Shown piece after piece: positions 8,817 to 18,329 of a stretch of 64,000 nucleotides of DNA. This stretch comes from JANQNX01 sp040217095. Its GTDB lineage: Bacteria > Pseudomonadota > Gammaproteobacteria > Eutrophobiales > Eutrophobiaceae. The notes under the pieces were generated by a model. The model was not told where the DNA came from, did no database searches, and saw only the letters and a list, made by a program, of their open reading frames with translations. A program made the translations under genes and the position numbers. The stretch spans positions 248,001 through 312,000 of the forward strand of contig OZ245888.1 in the NCBI GenBank assembly GCA_965229565.1, read 5' to 3'. Every line of letters begins with the position of its first letter. The first letter of the stretch is position 1.

Positions 8817-9203
8817 GGTTAACCTTCCCTGGATCAGGGCATAAAAAGAGCCTGAATTAACAAAGTGCCAGCCCAGGTGGTTCTGACAGGAACGGCATAG
8901 TGCCAGCTGCCATTTATAACCGTTAAACCAGCTATGCTCGGCGGTCGGTTGCCCGACATCCTTGCAACCCGGGGCAGATGCAAAGCAATTCACAGTGTAG
9001 ATAAATCCGGCCGGATTAGAAAAAGTATGCGTATGTTTTCCAGCCTCGGTGATCGCCTCCGAGCTGTCGGTAATATGGAAATGACAAAATGCACAGAAGA
9101 GTTTTTGCTGTTCCTCGTCAGCAGGGCCTGTCGGCTTCTGCCTGATCGTCGGGGCTGATTCAAATTCCCCTTTCCTGAACATGGGAATGACTGTAGCCGA
9201 CAT
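8805..9203 (-). CDS. Stand-alone CULT-domain protein (cereblon thalidomide-binding-domain homologue)
   Basis: 132 residues, matching the single-domain bacterial CULT proteins such as MsCI4 of Magnetospirillum. Zinc ligands are Cys37/Cys40 and Cys103/Cys106. The aromatic cage residues are Trp92, Trp98 and Trp112, with spacings 6 and 14 identical to human cereblon W380, W386 and W400. Asn63, Pro64, His90 and Phe114 also fall at the positions of N351, P352, H378 and F402. The cage is known to bind cyclic imides; the bacterial ligand and role are not known. There is no signal peptide. The gene follows the TauE-type exporter gene after only 4 bases, so the two are probably one operon. Confidence 0.93.
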   Translation of the reverse strand: MSATVIPMFRKGEFESAPTIRQKPTGPADEEQQKLFCAFCHFHITDSSEAITEAGKHTHTFSNPAGFIYTVNCFASAPGCKDVGQPTAEHSWFNGYKWQLALCRSCQNHLGWHFVNSGSFYALIQGRLTSLS

Positions 9204-9207
9204 GGTC

Positions 9208-10017
9208 TCAGACCGGGAATAACATCTTTAGTCCAACAAGCAGCAATACCACGGAGAAACAACGTTTCAGGGTCAACACTGGCAGTCGATGTGCGAGGCG
9301 TGCACCCAGTGGCGCACAAAATACCGTCATCGCGATGATGATCAATGCACCTGGCCAATACAGGTAACCGATACTGTGTACTGGCAGTTCAGGATTATCC
9401 AGGCCACTGATGATCATGGCAGTCATACCCGCCACTGCAATAGGCAGGCCACAGGCAGATGAGACCGCCACCGCGTTATGCATGGGGACACGGCAAAATA
9501 ACAGGTAGGGCACCGTCAATGTTCCGCCACCGATACCCAGCAGGGTCGACAAAAAGCCAATGCCACCACCGGATAAGACCAGTCCCTGTGTGGCAGGCAA
9601 ACCAAATTTTGCGGCTGGCTTGAAATCCACTGCGATCTGTATGGCAACCAGGATTTCAAAAACCCCGAACGCGATACGTAACACATCACTGCTGACGGCA
9701 TCGGCCAGCAAGGCCCCCAATCCTGCGCCAATAACAATACCCGGCGCCAGGCGCAACACCAGCGGCCACAACACCGCCCGCTTTTGATGGTGTATTCGCG
9801 TGGCGGCGAGCGAGGTAACTATGACCGTGGCCAGGGAGGTAGTCACCGCTACCTGCATCAGGCTGGCGCCAGGAAACCCCTGCAGGTTAAACAGGAAATG
9901 CAGTAGCGGCACAACGATGATGCCACCGCCGAGGCCAAGCAAGCCCCCTACCAGCCCGGCAAAGACACCACCGATCGCGTAGTAAAAAATAATTAACGGA
10001 CTTAACTCGGCAATCAT
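9208..10017 (-). CDS. TauE/SafE family membrane protein (sulfite/sulfonate exporter type)
   Basis: 269 residues, about eight membrane helices arranged as two repeated halves. Each half starts with a Gly-rich helix: GLVGGLLGLGGGIIVVPLL near 20-38 and GFLSTLLGIGGGTLTVPYL near 152-170. These are the TauE/SafE (DUF81) signatures. Members export sulfite, sulfoacetate or other small organic anions through the inner membrane; specificity cannot be read from the sequence. It is followed after 4 bases by the CULT gene and is divergent from slt. Confidence 0.88.
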   Translation of the reverse strand: MIAELSPLIIFYYAIGGVFAGLVGGLLGLGGGIIVVPLLHFLFNLQGFPGASLMQVAVTTSLATVIVTSLAATRIHHQKRAVLWPLVLRLAPGIVIGAGLGALLADAVSSDVLRIAFGVFEILVAIQIAVDFKPAAKFGLPATQGLVLSGGGIGFLSTLLGIGGGTLTVPYLLFCRVPMHNAVAVSSACGLPIAVAGMTAMIISGLDNPELPVHSIGYLYWPGALIIIAMTVFCAPLGARLAHRLPVLTLKRCFSVVLLLVGLKMLFPV

Positions 10018-10134
10018 GGCACATTGTCTGCAATGATATTCATACTGTCTATGTTAAAGTATATTCAAGAAATATATTGCTAAACTAACGGTAAATAAGC
10101 AAAATTCGACAGGTAAGAAAAAACGCACAAAATC

Positions 10135-12177
10135 ATGGGCAATATCTTAATTCGACCAACAGTTTCTGCTTTCGGAAGCTTCGCCAACCGGGCTATAGCC
10201 TGGCAAAAACTGCTGGCTATCCTGTTGCTGGGCCTGTTCATATCCACGCCATTAATGGCAAAACCCATCGATGAACAACGCCGTAACTACCTTGCCGCTA
10301 TCAAGGCATTGGAAAACAAACAATTAAAAACCTTTGGCAAGATTGCCAATGGTCTGAAAGATTATCCCCTTTATTCCTACTTGCGCTATGAATACCTGCG
10401 CAGGCACCTGTGGAAGGTTTCTGACGACGAGATGATTGATTTCTTCAGTCGCCATGATGATTTACCCATGTCTGAAAGCCTGCGAAGTTCGTGGTTAAAA
10501 CTCCTGGTGCGCCGCGGCCACTGGCAAACCTTTATTGATAACTACGTGAGCCAGTCTGATGACAAACTGCGCTGCTATTACCTGCAAGCGCGCATGAAAA
10601 CCGATAACGAACACTACCTGCTGGAAGACATCCGCAGTACCTGGCTAAACGGCAAATCCTTGCCGCCACAGTGTGATAAACCATTTGAATTACTGTATGA
10701 CAGCGGCATGGTGACAAATGACGTGGTCTGGGAACGCATACGCCTGGCAATGCAACAAAACCAGGTCAGGCTGGTGACCTATCTAAGTAGCCGCCTCGAC
10801 GACGAGCACCAGGCACTCGCAAAAAAATGGATCAATATCCACCACAACCCATACAAGCATACGGCCAAACCGGGGCTGGCCGATGACGAAACCGGCCGTG
10901 AAATCATCATGCATGGCATCATGCGCCTGGCGCGGCAAAATATCAGTCATGCGGTCACGCGTTTTAATACATTGCAGTCGCAGTATTCATTTCTTCCAGG
11001 TGAAGTGGCAGAACTGAAACGGGTACTGGCGGTACGCGCGGCTAAAAACAAAAGCCCGCTGGCACAGCAGTTACTCGATGATATAGACAGTATTCACGTC
11101 GATGATAATGTTTTCCATTATCGTCTCAGGACCGCACTGGCAAACAAGGATTGGCCCTTGCTCAGACGCTGGACAAGTGATCAACCGGCTGATGATGAAG
11201 TGCGTGAACGCTGGCTTTACTGGCATGCACGGTCACTTGAAAATACCGGCGATGCGGCACTGGCCGAGACCATCTACCGGGAGCTGGCGAAAGAAAGAAA
11301 CTACTATGGCTTTCTCGCCGCCGACAAGCTGGACCTTGATTACAACATGAACCATTACCCGCTGCCTGCAAACGAGCAGGAATTGCAGCGCGTGTCGGAG
11401 TTACCCGGGATCCAGCGTGCCTATGAACTATACATGCTTGGACAGAACTACCCTGCCCGCCGCGAGTGGTACCACGCACTCAAGCAAATGACCAGTTATC
11501 AAATGCAAATGGCCTCGAAACTCGCCACGCAATGGGGCTGGTATGATCGCGCAATATTTACCATGGGTCGTGCGAAAGCATACGATGACCTGGTGCTGCG
11601 TTTCCCGGTGACCTTTGACCGGCTGCTGGATGAATACGCACAAAAGCGGGATATCGATCGAAGCTGGGTTTATGGCCTGGTCCGGGCAGAAAGTGCTTTT
11701 ATAGAAGACGTACGATCTCCCGCCGGTGCACTTGGCCTGATGCAGGTGATGCCGCGGACAGGCAGCATGACCGCTAAAATGATTGGCCTGAAAAATTTTA
11801 GCCCGGCCAAGTTAAAGCAGGCGGAAACCAACATCCCGATTGGCACAGCCTACATGCAACAAATGCTGAAGCGCTTCGATGGCAACATGGTACTGGCAAC
11901 AGCTGCCTATAATGCTGGCCCACATCGTGTTGATAAATGGCTACCGGCAAAGGGCTGTACCGAACCGGATATCTGGATAGAACAGATACCATTTAATGAA
12001 ACCAGGAAGTACGTGAGTCGCGTGCTAACCTATGCCAACATCTATGACTGGCGCCTGAACAGCCAGATCAAACCTATCGGTGAGCGCATGGCTTTGATCA
12101 CCTCGCCGAACGACGGATTTCTTGCTAACCTCAGCTGTACAGCTCTAAAGATTTCATACCACGGGCATGCTGATTAA
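10135..12177 (+). CDS. slt: Soluble lytic murein transglycosylase
   Basis: 680 residues, the size of Slt70. An N-terminal signal (hydrophobic core about 28-40, cleavage after LMA at about 42) is followed by a long alpha-superhelical U-domain and a C-terminal lysozyme-like domain. The catalytic Glu is residue 519 in RAESAF, followed by SPAGALGLMQVMP, and a later AAYNAGPHRVDKW motif. It cleaves the MurNAc-GlcNAc bond of peptidoglycan in the periplasm with anhydro ring formation. Its last 11 bases overlap the next gene, which suggests co-expression. The residues before the signal core are long, so the true start could be slightly downstream. Confidence 0.93.
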   Translation: MGNILIRPTVSAFGSFANRAIAWQKLLAILLLGLFISTPLMAKPIDEQRRNYLAAIKALENKQLKTFGKIANGLKDYPLYSYLRYEYLRRHLWKVSDDEMIDFFSRHDDLPMSESLRSSWLKLLVRRGHWQTFIDNYVSQSDDKLRCYYLQARMKTDNEHYLLEDIRSTWLNGKSLPPQCDKPFELLYDSGMVTNDVVWERIRLAMQQNQVRLVTYLSSRLDDEHQALAKKWINIHHNPYKHTAKPGLADDETGREIIMHGIMRLARQNISHAVTRFNTLQSQYSFLPGEVAELKRVLAVRAAKNKSPLAQQLLDDIDSIHVDDNVFHYRLRTALANKDWPLLRRWTSDQPADDEVRERWLYWHARSLENTGDAALAETIYRELAKERNYYGFLAADKLDLDYNMNHYPLPANEQELQRVSELPGIQRAYELYMLGQNYPARREWYHALKQMTSYQMQMASKLATQWGWYDRAIFTMGRAKAYDDLVLRFPVTFDRLLDEYAQKRDIDRSWVYGLVRAESAFIEDVRSPAGALGLMQVMPRTGSMTAKMIGLKNFSPAKLKQAETNIPIGTAYMQQMLKRFDGNMVLATAAYNAGPHRVDKWLPAKGCTEPDIWIEQIPFNETRKYVSRVLTYANIYDWRLNSQIKPIGERMALITSPNDGFLANLSCTALKISYHGHAD

Positions 12178-13132
12178 ACACATTGCGGTACTTGGCGGTA
12201 CCGGTTTCGTAGGTCGTTCACTTTGTAACCGTTTGTCCGAGCTCGGTTACGAGGTCAAGGTGTTAACGCGAAACCGCGAATACAATCGTGATGAACTCAT
12301 CCTGCTCCCCGGCCTGCAACTCATTGAGGCAGACATCTACGATCAGGGTCAACTAAACGACGAACTGGCTGGCTGCGACGCAGTGATCAACCTGGTCGGT
12401 ATCCTGAATGAACGTGGCAACAGCGGTAAGGGTTTTCACAAGGCGCACGTGGAAATCGCTGAAAAAATGCTGAATGCCTGTGCCAGTAATGGCATAAAGC
12501 GCATATTACAAATGAGCGCGCTTAACGCCGATGCCGACAAGGGTGCCAGTCATTACCTGCGCAGCAAGGGCATGGCTGAAGACCTTTTACACAATAATAG
12601 TAACGGCATCAAAGTCACCAGTTTTCGTCCATCAGTCATCTTCGGTCGCAGCGACAGTTTCTTTAACCGTTTTGCCAAACTGCTCAGGCTCACACCTTTG
12701 GTATTTCCACTGGCATGCCATAGCAGCAAGTTTGCCCCGGTATACGTACTGGATGTCGTCGAGATGATGGCTCTCAGTCTGACCCGGCCCGAGAGTTACG
12801 GCCAGCGCTACCAGCTATGCGGACCAAAGACTTATAGCCTGGAACAACTTGTTCAATACACGGCTGACGTACTCGAGTTGAAGCGCAAGATCATTCCACT
12901 GAACAATTTTCTGTCGCGAGTGCAGGCCGCTGTCTTTGATTATGTCCCGGGCAAGCCCTTTTCAACCGATAACTATCTCTCAAGCAAGGCTGACAGTGTC
13001 TGTAGCAATGACGACCTTGCCCGTTTCGGTATTGAAGCGCGTAGTATTGAAAGCATCGTCCCCGGCTATCTCAGGAAACAAGGTTACCGTTCACGCTACA
13101 CCGAGTTTCGTAGCGAAGCCCGCCGCAGCTAG
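12167..13132 (+). CDS. NAD(P)-binding SDR family protein (NDUFA9-like atypical SDR)
   Basis: 321 residues. The dinucleotide-binding loop GGTGFVGRSLCNRL is at about 9-22, followed by the typical LTRN, DIYD, and NLVGILNERG segments of the complex I NDUFA9-like (SDR_a5) group. The classical Tyr-x-x-x-Lys pair is replaced by HYLRSKGMAEDLL, which still carries Tyr and Lys. Bacterial homologues are thought to act as NADH-binding or chaperone-like proteins; their substrate is unknown. It overlaps the slt 3' end by 11 bases and precedes cca, a common gammaproteobacterial arrangement. Confidence 0.82.
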   Translation: MLIKHIAVLGGTGFVGRSLCNRLSELGYEVKVLTRNREYNRDELILLPGLQLIEADIYDQGQLNDELAGCDAVINLVGILNERGNSGKGFHKAHVEIAEKMLNACASNGIKRILQMSALNADADKGASHYLRSKGMAEDLLHNNSNGIKVTSFRPSVIFGRSDSFFNRFAKLLRLTPLVFPLACHSSKFAPVYVLDVVEMMALSLTRPESYGQRYQLCGPKTYSLEQLVQYTADVLELKRKIIPLNNFLSRVQAAVFDYVPGKPFSTDNYLSSKADSVCSNDDLARFGIEARSIESIVPGYLRKQGYRSRYTEFRSEARRS

Positions 13133-13197
13133 GCAGGCATAGTCTCCACCCACTTGTTGTTACTTGCTATCAAGGGCAAGATACGGCTATTTCCCTC

Positions 13198-14424
13198 ATG
13201 AAAGCTATGCAGATCTATCTTGTTGGCGGCGCCGTTCGCGATAAATTACTTGGACTCCCGGTAAAGGATCGGGACTGGGTTGTGGTTGGTGCCACACCTG
13301 GGCAGATGCTGGAGCTCGGCTATAAACCGGTAGGCAAGGATTTTCCGGTATTTCTGCACCCCGATACAAAAGAAGAGTATGCGCTTGCACGAACAGAGCG
13401 AAAGTCCGGCAAGGGTTACAAGGGTTTTAGTTTTCATACCGATCCGGATGTCACTCTGGAAGAGGACTTGCAGCGACGTGACTTAAGTATCAACGCGATG
13501 GCTGAAGACGAGGCGGGTAACCTTATCGATCCCTATAACGGCTCGGCAGATATCAGGTCAAAACAGTTACGTCATGTATCGCCCGCCTTTAACGAGGACC
13601 CGTTACGGGTGTTGCGCGTCGCCCGCTTTGCCGCAACACTGGGTTTCAAGGTCGCGCCTGAAACCATGGACCTGTTAAAGCAGATGAGCAGTAGCGGCGA
13701 ACTCGAGGCACTGGTGCAGGAGCGAGTCTGGACCGAAACCGAGAAGGCACTCGCTGGTCGGTACCCCGGTAGATATATCCTGGTGTTAAGAGCGTGCCAG
13801 GCACTGGCTGTATTGTTTCCCGAACTGGAAAGACTGTTCGGTATCCCGCAGCCGGCAAAGTATCACCCGGAAATAGACAGCGGTTTGCATACCATCATGT
13901 GCCTGAACCAGGCGGCTCGCCTGACCGATGAGCCCGTCGTTCGATTTGCTACTTTAATGCACGATCTTGGTAAGGGTACAACTCCCGAGTCAGAGTGGCC
14001 CAACCATCATGGTCACGAGGCCCGCGGGGCAAAACTGGTAGATAAAGTCTGCGACCGCTTCCGCATACCGAACAAGTACCGCGAACTGGCCCGGATGGTA
14101 GCCAGGTATCACCTCGACTGCCATCGCATCCAGCAGATGAAACCGGAAACCGTGCTGAAAAAACTGGAACAGCTTGATGCCTTCCGTCGCCCGGAAAGGT
14201 TGGACGATTTTCTCCTTGCCTGCGAGGCAGACGCCCGTGGCCGCGCTGGGCTTGAAGATAATGACTATCCGCAGTCCGATTTTTTCAGGCAGGCTTTAGC
14301 AGCGGCCAACGAAGTTGACAGTCAATCGCTGCAACAACAGGGATTTGAAGGCAAGGCGTTGGGTAGAGAAATTACACAGCAGAGAATTAAAAAAATTGCG
14401 CAGCTAAAAAACAGTAAATCCTGA
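13198..14424 (+). CDS. cca: Multifunctional CCA tRNA nucleotidyltransferase / HD phosphohydrolase
   Basis: Adds or repairs the 3'-CCA of tRNA. About 408 residues, the long gammaproteobacterial form. The nucleotidyltransferase head has YLVGGAVRDKLLG and the metal motif DRDWVVVGA; the neck has RRDLSINAMAED and the RVLRVARFAA region; the C-terminal HD domain shows HTIMCLN and MHDLGKG near 260. Another Met at 13207 (MQIYLVGG) gives the more typical N-terminus and could be the real start. Placed upstream of convergent uppP as in many relatives of E. coli. Confidence 0.95.
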   Translation: MKAMQIYLVGGAVRDKLLGLPVKDRDWVVVGATPGQMLELGYKPVGKDFPVFLHPDTKEEYALARTERKSGKGYKGFSFHTDPDVTLEEDLQRRDLSINAMAEDEAGNLIDPYNGSADIRSKQLRHVSPAFNEDPLRVLRVARFAATLGFKVAPETMDLLKQMSSSGELEALVQERVWTETEKALAGRYPGRYILVLRACQALAVLFPELERLFGIPQPAKYHPEIDSGLHTIMCLNQAARLTDEPVVRFATLMHDLGKGTTPESEWPNHHGHEARGAKLVDKVCDRFRIPNKYRELARMVARYHLDCHRIQQMKPETVLKKLEQLDAFRRPERLDDFLLACEADARGRAGLEDNDYPQSDFFRQALAAANEVDSQSLQQQGFEGKALGREITQQRIKKIAQLKNSKS

Positions 14425-14453
14425 TAATTTATCAGCCAGGATAAAAAGGAAAA

Positions 14454-15254
14454 CTAGATAAACAATACGATCAGGACGACGCCAAGTAATACCCGGTAGA
14501 TCACGAATGGCAACATGCCAATCCTGTCCAGGAAGCGCAGAAAATAATGAATGGCCAGCAGCGCACTCAATGCCGATAGTACCGCGGTCAGCAAGAAATT
14601 AACTATGTCGAGGCCGATATCTCCCTGCAACAGTTTGACCAGTTCATAACCTCCAGCACAAAAAATGACAGGTATGGCCAACAGGAATGACAGTCGTGCC
14701 GATGTCTTCCTGTCCAGTCCCAGTAGCAGACCAGCAGTCATGGTAATGCCAGACCGTGACGTACCCGGGACAAGCGCCAACGCCTGGGCAAGGCCGATAA
14801 AAATAGCATGCTTCCAGTGCAGCTGTGCCGTGTCCAGGGTCGTCCTGCCCCGCATGTCTGCATAGAGTAATAGCAAGCCGAAACCGATAGAGGCAGCGGC
14901 TATGATCAGAGGATGTCTTAGATACAGGGCTACCAGGTCATGTGCCAGCAAGCCAATCACCAGCACGGGTAATGTTGCAATCGCAAGTATCCAGAACAAA
15001 CGTTCATCACTGCTATGGATACCCCTCGCCTTGCAGGAATGCAGACCGGCCTGTCCCAACCGAAAAACATCCGTACGGAAATAAAACACGACAGCAAACA
15101 GGCTACCCAGGTGTGCAGCAACATCAATTGCCAGGCCCTGGTCCTGCCACGCGGTTAACATGGGTACAAGTATCAGGTGTGCCGAACTGGACACAGGCAA
15201 AAACTCCGTAATGCCCTGTACGATGGCAAGAACAATAATCTGTATTAAGTCCAT
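14454..15254 (-). CDS. uppP: Undecaprenyl-diphosphatase UppP/BacA
   Basis: 266 residues, about eight membrane helices. The two active-site blocks are clear: GITEFLPVSSSAHLIL near residues 14-29 and PGTSRSGITMTAGLLLG near 161-177. It dephosphorylates undecaprenyl pyrophosphate at the outer face of the inner membrane to recycle the lipid carrier for peptidoglycan and other glycans. It lies 14 bases downstream of the MidA-like methyltransferase gene on the same strand, so it may be read with it. Confidence 0.95.
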   Translation of the reverse strand: MDLIQIIVLAIVQGITEFLPVSSSAHLILVPMLTAWQDQGLAIDVAAHLGSLFAVVFYFRTDVFRLGQAGLHSCKARGIHSSDERLFWILAIATLPVLVIGLLAHDLVALYLRHPLIIAAASIGFGLLLLYADMRGRTTLDTAQLHWKHAIFIGLAQALALVPGTSRSGITMTAGLLLGLDRKTSARLSFLLAIPVIFCAGGYELVKLLQGDIGLDIVNFLLTAVLSALSALLAIHYFLRFLDRIGMLPFVIYRVLLGVVLIVLFI

Positions 15255-15268
15255 GTGTATTTTCCGTT

Positions 15269-16459
15269 CTATAACCTGGCGCGTTGGTCCATCACAGAAA
15301 AACCTTTCAGGGCATGATTATACTGGCGGGTAAGCGCCATGACCTTGATTCGTTCACCCATCTCACCCGGCATGGTCAGTGTCCTGATTTGCTGCGCGGT
15401 GATTGCTTGCTGCCTGGAATCTGTACCTGTCATATCCGCGGTGAATTCCTGCAGGCCTGTTGCCATTAAAAAATAGGCCTGGGTAGTATAGCCTTTCACA
15501 TCTAACCCCGAGGCGATGGCTGCCTCTGCCAGGTCGGTAAAATCAACAGAAGCCGTAATGTCCTGTAAACCGGGCAGCAAGAATGGATCGTTATGGACAC
15601 GATGACGATAGTAACAGAGTAGCGTGCCATCACTCCTGTCCGGGTGATAATACTCGTGCCTGGGATAACCATAATCAAATACCAGCATGACACCACTGGC
15701 AAGTTTCTCGGCTACGGCTGCCAACCATGCCTGCAGACCCGTATTAAGTTCAGAAATATAGCCATCGGCAAATAACCTGCCTGTTTTTTCTTCTACCTGC
15801 TGAAGCTTCTCAACCAGGTCAGCCCCTGCTGGCATAACCAGCCAGTCAAGGTCTCCGTCATTTGCACCGACTCCCATTTCAGCGAAACCCTGTGCTGTCT
15901 TTTTAAAGCGTTTGATTGGCAACGCATCGACGACTTCATTCGCCAGCATGATACCGTTAAAGGGTTCAGCGGGTAATGTATCCAGCCAGCGTACTCGCTC
16001 AAAGGCTTCGGGCACGCGCTCTTTTAACAGTGTTTGCTGGCGCTCACGCAGATCGGCAGAAGTCTCGAGTATCCAGTATGCCTCGGGCAAACAGTTTCGA
16101 GCCTGCAGTTCTTGCAATACATCGCTGGCCATTACACCTGAGCCGGCACCGAGTTCGACGACGACAGGTTGTTCCAGCCTGGCTATTATTTCTTCACACT
16201 GCCTGGCAACACAGCGGGAAAAAACCGGGGAAATCTCCGGCGCAGTAACAAAATCACCTGCTTCGCCAAACTTGCAACTACCGGCACTGTAATAACCCAG
16301 TCCCGGTTCATAAAGGGCAAGTGACATATATTCATCAAATGACAGACTGTTACCATGCTGTACGATTCGCTGTTTTATCAGCTCGCATAACCTGTCACTG
16401 ATCGTCAGTGCTTCGGGATCGGGTTGCGGAAATGGCGTGACATTATTCAATTGAGTCAT
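15269..16459 (-). CDS. MidA/NDUFAF7-like SAM-dependent methyltransferase
   Basis: 396 residues from the first ATG at 16459; the frame extends to a TTG at 16492 but no better start signal is seen there. The family is recognised by the N-terminal FDEYMSLALYEPGLGYYSAG, GDFVTAPEISPVFSRCVA, the SAM-binding VVELGAGSGVMASDVL and the LANEVVDALP motif. NDUFAF7 methylates an arginine of a complex I subunit in mitochondria; in bacteria the target is not established. It is divergent from the pteridine reductase-like gene (51 bases apart). Note that an NDUFA9-like gene is also nearby, a hint but not proof of a complex I link. Confidence 0.83.
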   Translation of the reverse strand: MTQLNNVTPFPQPDPEALTISDRLCELIKQRIVQHGNSLSFDEYMSLALYEPGLGYYSAGSCKFGEAGDFVTAPEISPVFSRCVARQCEEIIARLEQPVVVELGAGSGVMASDVLQELQARNCLPEAYWILETSADLRERQQTLLKERVPEAFERVRWLDTLPAEPFNGIMLANEVVDALPIKRFKKTAQGFAEMGVGANDGDLDWLVMPAGADLVEKLQQVEEKTGRLFADGYISELNTGLQAWLAAVAEKLASGVMLVFDYGYPRHEYYHPDRSDGTLLCYYRHRVHNDPFLLPGLQDITASVDFTDLAEAAIASGLDVKGYTTQAYFLMATGLQEFTADMTGTDSRQQAITAQQIRTLTMPGEMGERIKVMALTRQYNHALKGFSVMDQRARL

Positions 16460-16509
16460 GACAACTACATGGTATTCTGTTTCCTGAATCAATCAACTAC
16501 CTTGCAGCC

Positions 16510-17244
16510 ATGTACGACAAGACTGTTTTAATCACCGGTGCAGCCAAAAGAATTGGCGCCACGTTGGCGAGATTTCTTCATGAAGCCGGCATGAATGTAA
16601 TTGTGCACTACCATCGTTCCGCCAAAGAAGCGAATGAACTGGTGCGCGATTTAAACAGCAAGCGACATGACTCGGCCATTACCATACAGGGAGATCTGCA
16701 ACATCACGGATATTATGAAGCAATCATGGAAACGGCCATCGGCTTCAAGGGCAGACTGGATGTACTTATCAATAATGCCTCGGCGTTTTACCCGACTCCG
16801 GTTAGCGAGTTCAACGATGCAGACTGGCATAACCTGATTGACACCAACCTCAAGGCCCCACTGTTCCTGTCAAAACTGGCTGCACCCGCTTTGCGAAAAG
16901 ACAAGGGTTGTATTATCAATCTGACCGACATACATGCGATAAGACCGCTGGCGCGACACTCCATCTATTCTGTATCAAAGTCAGGTCTGGTTACGCTGAC
17001 ACAGTCACTGGCCAAGGAACTCGCCCCGGGTATTCGTGTAAATGCGATTTCGCCGGGCGCCATCGCCTGGCCGGAAAATATCAGTGCCGAAGACAAACAG
17101 CAGATAATGAAGCAAATCCCGCTAAACAGGATCGGGGAACTGGAAGATATTGCAAAGACGGCGCTGTTCCTGATACGTGATGCCGATTACATCACTGGCC
17201 AGGTGTTTAATGTTGATGGCGGCCGCAGCCTGTACTCCGGCTAA
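16510..17244 (+). CDS. Pteridine reductase-type short-chain dehydrogenase (FolM-like)
   Basis: 244 residues, a classical SDR. The cofactor loop TGAAKRIGATLARFLH is at about 9-24, with NNAS at 88-91 and the Tyr-x-x-x-Lys pair in HSIYSVSKSGLVTL. Arg in the AAKRIG loop and the short HYHRSA segment resemble pteridine reductases (FolM, PTR1) that make tetrahydro-pterins. Its location close to folK and folB supports a pterin or folate role, but the substrate cannot be proven from sequence; a generic oxidoreductase is the alternative. The 3' end nearly touches the convergent lipoprotein gene. Confidence 0.75.
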   Translation: MYDKTVLITGAAKRIGATLARFLHEAGMNVIVHYHRSAKEANELVRDLNSKRHDSAITIQGDLQHHGYYEAIMETAIGFKGRLDVLINNASAFYPTPVSEFNDADWHNLIDTNLKAPLFLSKLAAPALRKDKGCIINLTDIHAIRPLARHSIYSVSKSGLVTLTQSLAKELAPGIRVNAISPGAIAWPENISAEDKQQIMKQIPLNRIGELEDIAKTALFLIRDADYITGQVFNVDGGRSLYSG

Positions 17245-17245
17245 A

Positions 17246-17656
17246 CTAGAAAGGCGGGAAGTCGCTCTTGATAAACCACTGCTCGTTTTCTTCGCTATAC
17301 CACCATAGTTGTTCCAGTTTAAGTGTACGTACCGTACCCTGGTCTTTAAAATAATATTTAACCTCCATCCTGATGATAGCTTCGTCCTTGGTTTCATTAA
17401 CTAACTTCTCAAACACTTCTATGCCGGTCACACTAATCTCTTTTAACCCGTCGAGGTCGACTGCGGGCCGCGTGCCGTCCGGGGAAACATGGTAACTATA
17501 TGCTGACTCATGTTCAGCCCAGCGTAGTGCAACCTCGTAAGAGGTAACAGATTCTTCAAGATTAGCCGCTTTCTTTTTTTCTTTTACGTTCTGACAGGCC
17601 GTCAACATGCAAACCAGGGTAATAAGCAATAGTGTGGAGATATTCTTTCGGTTCAT
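17246..17656 (-). CDS. Small predicted lipoprotein
   Basis: 136 residues from the ATG at 17656; this start gives a proper lipoprotein signal (MNRKNISTLLLITLVC) with a lipobox LTAC at about 18-21. A Lys-rich linker follows, then a compact domain that ends in LKLEQLWWYSEENEQWFI, a pattern seen in small envelope proteins that measure or bind other proteins. I do not recognise the family. An upstream extension to 17704 would spoil the signal and is rejected. Confidence 0.65.
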   Translation of the reverse strand: MNRKNISTLLLITLVCMLTACQNVKEKKKAANLEESVTSYEVALRWAEHESAYSYHVSPDGTRPAVDLDGLKEISVTGIEVFEKLVNETKDEAIIRMEVKYYFKDQGTVRTLKLEQLWWYSEENEQWFIKSDFPPF

Positions 17657-17717
17657 TGTCACGTAACTCCCGTCGTTAAGAAAAACATGCTGTATATGTA
17701 GCATACCTGCCTGAAAA

Positions 17718-18329
17718 CTAATTTAAACTGATTTCACTCAACCCGGCGTAGATCATCTCCGCGTAGTACTGGTTGCCAGCCTTCGTGAGATGAATCTGGT
17801 CATCCGTGACAAACTCTGACAGGTCAATATCCTGCTGCCGCATCTTCTCTGGCAGATTGATCAGGTGGCAACCGAACTCAGTAGCCAGGGTCTGTATCAT
17901 GTCGTTATAGGGGGCGAAATTATCGTTGAAACTGATGCCATTACCCTGCTCGTCATCAACGTTGCCAATAAGATGATTAAGAATATATACCGGCACGCTA
18001 TCGTTACTGACAGCCAGTCGATGAAATTCCCTGAGATTGCGTTCAAACTCGACCAGGCTCACACGCGGCACATCGGTATGGGCATAAACATTGGCGTCAT
18101 TCAGTCCAAACTCGATAAGTAAAACACCCGGTAACAGTGGCAGGACATCATCGAAAAAACGGTCATGTCCCTGTGCTGTTGTGTTGCCACTAATGCCAAG
18201 GTTATGCACCTGAAATGCACCGGGTTTCACATCGTCCAGCTTTTCCTGCAGTAGTGTCGTCCAGCGATCCTGCAGTGGATGTTCAGCTTCTTCAGTGATG
18301 GAATCACCGAAACAAACGAGATTGATCAT
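17718..18329 (-). CDS. SGNH/GDSL-family hydrolase
   Basis: 203 residues. Block I is CFGDSITEE (nucleophile Ser near 10), block II GISGNTTAQG, block III GLNDANVYAH, and the catalytic Asp/His pair is in VTDDQIHLTKAGNQYYA near 180. This is a cytoplasmic GDSL-lipase type esterase; no signal peptide is present. Substrate unknown. It overlaps the end of folK by 4 bases, so it is the last gene of a folB-folK-hydrolase unit. Confidence 0.82.
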   Translation of the reverse strand: MINLVCFGDSITEEAEHPLQDRWTTLLQEKLDDVKPGAFQVHNLGISGNTTAQGHDRFFDDVLPLLPGVLLIEFGLNDANVYAHTDVPRVSLVEFERNLREFHRLAVSNDSVPVYILNHLIGNVDDEQGNGISFNDNFAPYNDMIQTLATEFGCHLINLPEKMRQQDIDLSEFVTDDQIHLTKAGNQYYAEMIYAGLSEISLN

